From contig JAJPHO010000033.1 in NCBI GenBank assembly GCA_021325215.1, forward strand, positions 1 through 38,757: DNA of 38,757 bases. Direction: 5' to 3'. The stretch comes from Alphaproteobacteria bacterium. Lineage in GTDB: Bacteria > Pseudomonadota > Alphaproteobacteria > Rhodospirillales > Magnetospirillaceae. Position numbers and translations under genes: made by a program. The notes under the pieces were generated by a model. The model did no database searches. It was given only the letters and a program-made list of their open reading frames with translations, and had not been told where the DNA came from. This document shows, one piece after another, positions 32,988 through 38,757 of the stretch (within the stretch, counting starts at the first letter, position 1; each line of letters starts with the position of its first letter).

Positions 32988-34714
32988 TGAATGCTTCCGG
33001 TATTCTGCAGATCGTCGTCTATTGCGCCGTTCTGCTCGCCACCGCCCTGCCTCTGGGCCTGTATCTCGCGCGGGTCTATGACGGCCAGAAGACCTGGCTG
33101 TCGCCGGTGCTTGCGCCGATCGAGCGCGCCATCCTGGCCGTCTGCGGCGTGCGCCGCGACCAGGAGCAGCATTGGACCGCTTATGCGATCTCGCTGCTGA
33201 TCTTCAATCTGGTGACGCTGCTGGCGCTCTATGCCATCCTGCGCCTGCAGGCCTATCTGCCGTTCAATCCGGCCGGCGAAGCCGCGGTGAACGCCGATCT
33301 GGCTTTCAACACGGCGGTCAGCTTCACCACCAACACCAACTGGCAGAATTACGGCGGCGAGAGCACTCTCTCCTATTTCAGCCAGATGGCCGGCCTGACG
33401 GTGCACAACTTCACCTCGGCCGCCACCGGACTGTGCGTCGCCGTAGCGCTGATCCGCGGCTTCTCGCGGCGCTCGACCAAGACGCTGGGCAATTTCTACG
33501 TCGATCTGGTGCGCGGCATCGTCCATGTGCTGCTGCCGCTGGCGATCCTGTTCACGCTGTTCCTGGTGTGGCAGGGCGTGCCGCAGAACATCGATGCCTA
33601 TGTCACCGCCGCCGGCCTCGACGGCGCGCAGCAGACCATCGCGCAGGGGCCCGTCGCCTCGCAGACCGCCATCAAGCTGCTGGGCACCAATGGTGGCGGT
33701 TTCTTCAACGTCAATTCGGCGCATCCCTACGAGAACCCGACCCCGCTGTCGAACTTCGTGCAGATGTGGTCGATCGTCGTGCTGTCGGGCGCGCTGGTGT
33801 TCGCCTTCGGCAAGCTGGTCAAGGATTTCCGCCAGGGCCGCGCTTTGTTCATCGCCATGAGCATCATGATGGTGGTCGGCATCGGTCTCTGCTATTGGGC
33901 CGAATCGTCGGGTAACCCGCTGTTCGAGCCGCTGGGCGTCGACCAGGTCGCCACCGACGTCAATCCGGGCGGCAACATGGAAGGCAAGGAGCTGCGCTTC
34001 GGCATCGCCAATTCCGCGCTGTTCGCCACCGTCACCACCGACACCTCGTGCGGCGCGGTCAATGCCATGATCGACAGCTTCACGCCGCTGGGCGGCCTGG
34101 TTCCGCTGTTCGACATGATGCTGTCCGAAGTGATCTTCGGCGGCGTCGGCGCCGGCCTGCACGGCATGATCGTCTTCGTGATCCTGACCGTCTTCATCGC
34201 CGGCCTGATGGTCGGCCGCACGCCGGAATATCTCGGCAAGAAGATGGAGGCCAAGGAGGTCAAGCTGGCGGTCCTGGTCATTCTGGTGTTCCCGCTGTCG
34301 ATCCTCGGCCTGGGCGCGCTGTCCGTCACCCTGCCGGCCGGCACCGCGGCGATCTCCGCCGCCGGTCCGCATGGCCTGACCCAGGCGCTGTATGCCTATA
34401 CCTCGACCACGGCCAATAACGGCTCGGCGTTCGGCGGTTTCTCGGGCAACACACTCTATCACAACACGATGCTGTCCATCGCCATGCTGCTGGGCCGCTT
34501 CATCGTCATCGTGCCGACCCTGGCGATCGCCGGTTCGGTCGCCGCGAAGAAGCTGGTGCCGCCGTCCGCCGGTACCTTCCCGACGCACGGCACGCTGTTC
34601 ATCGGTTTGCTGATCGCCATCGTCGTCGTGGTCGGCGGCCTGACCTTCTTCCCCTTCATCGCGCTGGGTCCGCTGGTCGAGCATCTGTCGCTCGCCGCCG
34701 GCACCAGCTTCTGA
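32987..34714 (+). CDS. kdpA: K+-transporting ATPase subunit A, potassium channel-like subunit
   Basis: 575-residue inner-membrane subunit that binds and conducts potassium. Selectivity-filter-like loops of the four KdpA repeats are visible: [48 protein letters not shown] and [13 protein letters not shown]. Length and about ten helices are normal. The start ATG at 32987 overlaps the kdpF stop. High-affinity potassium uptake at low external potassium or high osmolarity is the established role. Confidence 0.97.
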   Translation: MNASGILQIVVYCAVLLATALPLGLYLARVYDGQKTWLSPVLAPIERAILAVCGVRRDQEQHWTAYAISLLIFNLVTLLALYAILRLQAYLPFNPAGEAAVNADLAFNTAVSFTTNTNWQNYGGESTLSYFSQMAGLTVHNFTSAATGLCVAVALIRGFSRRSTKTLGNFYVDLVRGIVHVLLPLAILFTLFLVWQGVPQNIDAYVTAAGLDGAQQTIAQGPVASQTAIKLLGTNGGGFFNVNSAHPYENPTPLSNFVQMWSIVVLSGALVFAFGKLVKDFRQGRALFIAMSIMMVVGIGLCYWAESSGNPLFEPLGVDQVATDVNPGGNMEGKELRFGIANSALFATVTTDTSCGAVNAMIDSFTPLGGLVPLFDMMLSEVIFGGVGAGLHGMIVFVILTVFIAGLMVGRTPEYLGKKMEAKEVKLAVLVILVFPLSILGLGALSVTLPAGTAAISAAGPHGLTQALYAYTSTTANNGSAFGGFSGNTLYHNTMLSIAMLLGRFIVIVPTLAIAGSVAAKKLVPPSAGTFPTHGTLFIGLLIAIVVVVGGLTFFPFIALGPLVEHLSLAAGTSF

Positions 34715-34725
34715 CAGGTGTTTCC

Positions 34726-36789
34726 ATGAGCGTTCATCGCCCAAACTCCATCGCCCTTTTCGAAGGGACGATCCTCCGCGATGCGATCATTGCCTCGTTC
34801 CGCAAGCTCGACCCGCGCGAGCTGGTGCGCAATCCCGTGATGTTCACCACCGGCGTGGTGGCGGTTCTGTCCACCGTGATCTATGCCCGCGACGTCGCCA
34901 TCGGCGTTAAGGACTATGTCGGCGTGATGGGCCAGATCGCCGCCTGGCTGTGGTTCACCGTGCTGTTCGCCAATTTCGCCGAAGCCGTCGCCGAAGGCCG
35001 CGGCAAGGCCCAGGCGGACAGTCTGCGCAAGACCAAGACCGACACTCCGGCCAAGAAGCTGGCCTCGGACCGCGACACCAAATGGACCGCGACTCCGGCC
35101 GCCAGCTTGCGTGTCGGCGATCTGGTCCTGGTCGAGGCCGGCGACACCATCCCCAGCGATGGCGACGTGGTGCACGGCATCGCCATGGTGGACGAATCCG
35201 CCATCACCGGCGAATCCGCCCCCGTGATCCGCGAATCCGGCGGCGACCGTTCGGCGGTCACCGGCGGCACCCGCGTGGCGTCCGACCGCATCGTCGTGCG
35301 CATCACCACCAATCCCGGTGAAACCTTCCTCGACCGTATGATCGCGCTGGTCGAAGGCGCCAAGCGCCAGAAGACCCCGAACGAGGTGGCGCTGACCATT
35401 CTGCTGGTCGGCCTGACGGTGATCTTCCTGATCGTCTGCAGCACCCTGCCGGCCTTCGCGATCTTCTCGGGCGCCAATCTGCCCGTGGTGTTCCTGATCG
35501 CGCTGCTCGTCGCGCTGATCCCGACCACCATCGGCGGCCTGCTTTCGGCCATCGGCATCGCCGGCATGGACCGTCTGGTCAAGTTCAACGTCATCGCCAA
35601 GTCGGGCCGCGCGGTGGAAGCCGCCGGCGACATCGACGTGCTGCTGCTCGACAAGACCGGCACCATCACCCTGGGCAACCGCCAGGCGGCGGAATTCATC
35701 CCGCTGCCGTCGGTGAACGAGCGCGAGCTGGCCGAGGCGGCGTTCCTGTCCTCGCTGGCCGACGACACCCCGGAAGGCAAGTCGATCCTGGTCCTGGCCC
35801 GTCAGCGCTTCGGCTTCAACGAGAACGAGACCCCGGCCGGCATGACCTTCCTGCCGTTCACCGCGCAGACCCGCATGAGCGGCGTGGATTATGGCGACAC
35901 CCAGATCCGCAAGGGCGCCTCGGACACGCTGCTGAAGTGGGTCAATGACTGGCCGGCCAATTCCGGCATCACCCAGCCGCGCGAGATCAACGCGGCGGTG
36001 GAGCGGGTCGGCAAGGCCGGCGGCACGCCGCTGGTGGTGGCCAAGAACGGCCGCCTGCTGGGCGTCATCTATCTCAAGGACATCATCAAGCCGGCCATCC
36101 ACGAGCGTTTCCAGACGCTGCGCCAGATGGGCATCCGCACGGTGATGATTACCGGCGACAATCCGCTGACCGCCGCCGCCATCGCCGCCGAATCCGGCGT
36201 CGACGACTTCCTGGCCGAGGCGACCCCGGAACGCAAGCTGGCGCTGATCCGTGAAGAGCAGGCCAAGGGCCGCCTGGTCGCCATGTGCGGCGACGGTTCG
36301 AACGACGCTCCGGCGCTCGCTCAAGCCGACGTCGGGGTGGCGATGAACACTGGCACCCAGGCGGCGCGCGAGGCGGGCAACATGGTGGATCTGGAATCCG
36401 ATCCGACCAAGCTCATCGAGATCGTCATGATCGGCAAGCAATTGCTGATGAGCCGCGGTTCGCTGACCACCTTCTCGATCGCCAACGACGTGGCCAAGTA
36501 CTTCGCCATCATCCCGGCGCTGTTCGTGGCCAGCTATCCGCAGATGCAGGCGCTGAACGTCATGCGTCTGGCCAGCCCGCAGAGCGCGGTCCTGTCGGCC
36601 ATCATCTTCAACGCGCTGATCATCATCGCGCTCATCCCGCTGGCTCTGAAGGGCGTCGCCTATCGCCCGGCCTCGGCGGAAGTGCTGCTGCGGCGCAATC
36701 TTCTGATCTACGGGCTGGGCGGGCTGATCGTGCCCTTCATCGGCATCAAGGTGATCGACCTGATCATCGCCGCGCTCGGCCTGGCGTGA
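34726..36789 (+). CDS. kdpB: K+-transporting ATPase subunit B, P-type ATPase
   Basis: 687-residue catalytic subunit. The phosphorylated Asp309 lies in [14 protein letters not shown]; the actuator TGES motif is in [15 protein letters not shown]; the nucleotide domain has [11 protein letters not shown]; and the hinge [27 protein letters not shown], given here only as a landmark between residues about 475 and 500, precedes [20 protein letters not shown]. The N-terminal tail includes the Ser/Thr region upstream of the TGES loop where inhibitory phosphorylation occurs in E. coli; I cannot confirm the equivalent site beyond TGESAP. It is 11 bases after kdpA. Confidence 0.97.
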   Translation: MSVHRPNSIALFEGTILRDAIIASFRKLDPRELVRNPVMFTTGVVAVLSTVIYARDVAIGVKDYVGVMGQIAAWLWFTVLFANFAEAVAEGRGKAQADSLRKTKTDTPAKKLASDRDTKWTATPAASLRVGDLVLVEAGDTIPSDGDVVHGIAMVDESAITGESAPVIRESGGDRSAVTGGTRVASDRIVVRITTNPGETFLDRMIALVEGAKRQKTPNEVALTILLVGLTVIFLIVCSTLPAFAIFSGANLPVVFLIALLVALIPTTIGGLLSAIGIAGMDRLVKFNVIAKSGRAVEAAGDIDVLLLDKTGTITLGNRQAAEFIPLPSVNERELAEAAFLSSLADDTPEGKSILVLARQRFGFNENETPAGMTFLPFTAQTRMSGVDYGDTQIRKGASDTLLKWVNDWPANSGITQPREINAAVERVGKAGGTPLVVAKNGRLLGVIYLKDIIKPAIHERFQTLRQMGIRTVMITGDNPLTAAAIAAESGVDDFLAEATPERKLALIREEQAKGRLVAMCGDGSNDAPALAQADVGVAMNTGTQAAREAGNMVDLESDPTKLIEIVMIGKQLLMSRGSLTTFSIANDVAKYFAIIPALFVASYPQMQALNVMRLASPQSAVLSAIIFNALIIIALIPLALKGVAYRPASAEVLLRRNLLIYGLGGLIVPFIGIKVIDLIIAALGLA

Positions 36790-36794
36790 GGTAA

Positions 36795-37415
36795 ATGACC
36801 ATGTTCAAACATATTCGGCAGGCCGTTCTCGCCACCATCGTTCTGACGGTGATCGTCGGCATCGCCTATCCGCTGGGAATGACCTATCTGTCCGGCGCGC
36901 TGTTTCCCTACCAGGCGCATGGCAGCCTGATCAAGAAAGCGGACGGGACGGTGATCGGCTCCGAGCTGATCGGCCAGAATTTCACCGGTCCGACCTATTT
37001 CCACGGTCGTCCGTCGGCGACCACCGACACCGATCCGAACGATTCCACCAAGACGGTGCCGGCGCCTTATAACGCCGCCGCGTCGAACGCCAGCAACGCC
37101 GCGCCCAGCTCGAAAGCGCTGATCGCCGACGTGCAGAGCCGCATCGAAGCCCTGAAGGCGGAGAATCCCGACGCCAAGGGTGACGTGCCGGTCGACCTGG
37201 TCACCACCTCGGCCAGCGGCCTCGATCCGCATATCTCGGTGGCGGCGGCGCTCTATCAGGTTCCCCGCGTCGCCAAGGCGCGCGGCTTGAGCACCGACGA
37301 GACGGTCAAGCTGGTCCAGGCCAGCACCGAAGGCCGCACGTTCGGCCTGCTGGGCGAACCGCGCGTCAATGTGCTGAAGCTCAATTTGGCGTTGGATGCC
37401 GTAAAGGCGAAGTAA
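36795..37415 (+). CDS. kdpC: K+-transporting ATPase subunit C
   Basis: 206-residue subunit with one N-terminal helix (about 9-30, AVLATIVLTVIVGIAYPLGM) and a periplasmic domain containing LIGQNFTGPTYFHGRPSAT, PVDLVTTSASGLDPHIS and VAKARGLS...VKLVQASTEGRTFGLLGEPRVNVLKLNLAL, all KdpC signatures. It starts five bases after kdpB; a second ATG two codons later is possible. It ends in a 35-base overlap with the convergent EAL gene. No kdpD or kdpE follows. Confidence 0.96.
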   Translation: MTMFKHIRQAVLATIVLTVIVGIAYPLGMTYLSGALFPYQAHGSLIKKADGTVIGSELIGQNFTGPTYFHGRPSATTDTDPNDSTKTVPAPYNAAASNASNAAPSSKALIADVQSRIEALKAENPDAKGDVPVDLVTTSASGLDPHISVAAALYQVPRVAKARGLSTDETVKLVQASTEGRTFGLLGEPRVNVLKLNLALDAVKAK

Positions 37416-38757
37416 CCGTGTTCCGCCAGCCTCGCAGGAGGCTGGCGAAGCCGGCCGCGGGAATCGGCTTGGCGAACAGATACCCTTGGGCGAAGGTGCA
37501 GCCCGATTTCCGCAGGAAGTCGAGCTGCTCTTCCGTCTCCACCCCCTCCGCGACGATTTCCATCTGGATGCTCTTGGCCATGGCGATGATCGCCTGGGTC
37601 AGGGCGGCGTCCTGGCTGCGCTCGGTCACCTTCGAGATGAAGGACCGGTCGATCTTCAGCACGTCGAAGGGAAAGGCGGTCAGATAGCTCATCGACGAAT
37701 AACCGGTGCCGAAATCGTCGATGGAGAATCGCAGGCCCGCATCCCGATACTGGCCGAGCAGTTTAAGCGTTTTGGACGAGCGGTCGAGCAACAGCCGTTC
37801 CGTCACCTCCAGCTCGAGGCAGTCGGGGCCGAAGCCGTTGCGGTCCAAGGCCTCGCCGATCACGTCCAGCAGCGAGCAATCGGTCAGCTGCCGGCTGGAG
37901 ACATTGACCGCGATGCGCAGGGGCGGCAGCCCGTCATCGCGCCATTCCGCCAAATCGCGGCAAACCTGCTCTACCACCCAGGCGCCGATCGGAACGATCA
38001 GGCCGGTCTCCTCGGCGATCGGGATGAAGAAGTCCGGCCGGACATGGCCGAGATCGGCATTGTGCCAGCGCAAGAGCGCCTCGGCGGCGGCGATCTCGCC
38101 GGTCCGGATATCGATCAGCGGGTGGTAGCACAGGCTGAATTCGCCATTGTCCAGCGCATGGCGCAATTTGCTCTCCGCCTGGATATGGCTGCGCAGTTCG
38201 GAATCCAGTTCGGATGTGAAGAAACGCCAGCAGCTGTTCTCTTCGCATTTCGCCGAACTCATCGCCGCATGGGCGTTGCGCAGCACGTCCGAAGCATTGT
38301 CGCCATCGGTCGGATAGAGCGCGACCCCGATCGCCACCGAGATGAATACCTCGCTGCCCTCGATGAAGACGGGTTCGGCGAAGCTGTGGCGGATCGTTTC
38401 CAATGTCTGCTGCAAGAGCCGGGAATCCTGCGCGTCGTGCAGTATCAGGGCGAAATCGTCATTGCCGAGGCGGGCCAACGTGTCTTCCGAACGCGCCACG
38501 CCGCGCAGCCGCCGGGTTGCCTCCAGCAGCATCTCGTCGCCGGCCGCATGGCCCATGGATTCGATCACCATCTTGAAGCGTTTGATGTCGATCACGATCA
38601 CCGCCACTTCGGTCCCGGTGCTTTCGGCCAGCGCGATCGACTGGCCGAGCCGGTCGAGGGCCAGCATGCGGTTGGGCAGCAAAGTGAGGGAATCGTAATT
38701 GGTCTGCCAGTTCAGCCGCGCCTCGTACTCCTTGCGCAGGGTGATGTCCTCGTTGAT
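37381..38757 (-). CDS. GGDEF-EAL cyclic-di-GMP protein, probable phosphodiesterase, 3' part only
   Basis: 458 residues are visible; the N-terminus lies beyond the right edge. The visible part opens with INEDITLRKEYEARLNWQTN, a PAS-linker-like coiled segment, so a sensory domain is expected upstream. The GGDEF domain (YDSLTLLPNR, DIKRFKMVIESMGHAAGDE) has GNDDF instead of GGDEF and Glu instead of the substrate Asn, so the cyclase is probably dead or regulatory. The EAL domain is intact: AAEALLRWHN, NVSSRQL, LELEVTERLLL, SIDDFGTGYSSMSYL, DVLKIDRSFI, AEGVETEEQ and QGYLFAKPIPA, giving all metal ligands. It should hydrolyse cyclic-di-GMP and thereby affect motility and biofilm. The 3' end overlaps kdpC. 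Confidence 0.9.
   Translation of the reverse strand: MNEDITLRKEYEARLNWQTNYDSLTLLPNRMLALDRLGQSIALAESTGTEVAVIVIDIKRFKMVIESMGHAAGDEMLLEATRRLRGVARSEDTLARLGNDDFALILHDAQDSRLLQQTLETIRHSFAEPVFIEGSEVFISVAIGVALYPTDGDNASDVLRNAHAAMSSAKCEENSCWRFFTSELDSELRSHIQAESKLRHALDNGEFSLCYHPLIDIRTGEIAAAEALLRWHNADLGHVRPDFFIPIAEETGLIVPIGAWVVEQVCRDLAEWRDDGLPPLRIAVNVSSRQLTDCSLLDVIGEALDRNGFGPDCLELEVTERLLLDRSSKTLKLLGQYRDAGLRFSIDDFGTGYSSMSYLTAFPFDVLKIDRSFISKVTERSQDAALTQAIIAMAKSIQMEIVAEGVETEEQLDFLRKSGCTFAQGYLFAKPIPAAGFASLLRGWRNTVTSPLRHPTPN
37425..37446 (+). terminator. Hairpin downstream of kdpC, inside the EAL gene
   Basis: A perfect 9-bp stem, GCCAGCCTC (37425-37433) with GAGGCTGGC (37438-37446), has a GCAG loop and starts nine bases after the kdpC stop. 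There is no U-tract, so it may be a factor-dependent terminator or 3'-end protector for the kdp mRNA, while also being EAL coding sequence on the other strand. Confidence 0.5.

Noticed and set aside
32957-34744. 595-codon minus-strand frame opposite kdpA
   Set aside because: Asp/Gln/Arg/His-rich shadow of a well-recognised gene.
34459-36441. 660-codon minus-strand frame opposite kdpB
   Set aside because: Shadow frame; the plus strand encodes a P-type ATPase with every diagnostic motif.
1-38757. Insertion sequence, prophage, CRISPR array, tRNA or rRNA
   Set aside because: No transposase or integrase, no regularly spaced repeats, and no recognisable cloverleaf or rRNA sequence was seen on either strand.

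Overview
The window looks like GC-rich chromosomal DNA of an alphaproteobacterium. The pointers are a TonB-dependent receptor of the Xanthomonas/Caulobacter carbohydrate type, an RppH-ELM1 gene pair, MCPs without C-terminal tether peptides, a DUF2325 protein, and dense genes with ATGA/TGATG overlaps. I cannot fix the genus from sequence alone; Rhizomicrobium-like or caulobacter-like lineages are plausible. I see 33 genes, no rRNA, tRNA, CRISPR array or insertion sequence, and no gene for a classical DNA-binding transcription regulator. No gene-free stretch exceeds about 230 bases.

Left region (1-9,377): a galactoside-utilization locus. A divergent promoter region (3,686-3,913) separates a minus-strand operon (GH2 glycosidase, 2-dehydro-3-deoxygalactonokinase, sodium/sugar symporter running off the left edge) from a plus-strand operon (TonB-dependent receptor, then two tandem secreted GH27 alpha-galactosidases). 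A coherent reading is uptake of galactosides through the outer membrane, periplasmic release of galactose, sodium-coupled import, and catabolism by the De Ley-Doudoroff route. A GNRA-loop hairpin sits between receptor and glycosidases, and a strong terminator closes the operon.

Middle region (9,378-26,024): mostly housekeeping and envelope genes. It holds malate dehydrogenase, an RsmI-type 16S rRNA methyltransferase with an extra N-terminal DUF371 domain, a GH17-like glycosidase with a membrane tail, a chemoreceptor paired with a beta-barrel protein, DUF2325 with a 59-residue partner, a GT-C-like membrane protein coupled to a MATE exporter, a SAM hydrolase, an MBL-fold hydrolase, a second MCP, L-lactate permease and an RluA-family pseudouridine synthase.

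Right region (26,033-38,757): a five-gene minus-strand cassette encodes a PilM-like membrane protein, a PilV-like (IncI/R64 shufflon-type) minor pilin, a secreted protein with 22 cysteines, a DUF4214/EF-hand surface protein and a Com1/DsbA-like thiol oxidoreductase lipoprotein. This is the best candidate for an undescribed system: a disulfide-rich pilus-tip or surface adhesin module carrying its own folding enzyme. It is followed by rppH-ELM1, then a complete kdpFABC potassium pump preceded by an overlooked 27-codon gene and lacking kdpDE nearby, and finally a GGDEF-EAL protein with a degenerate cyclase site that runs off the right edge.
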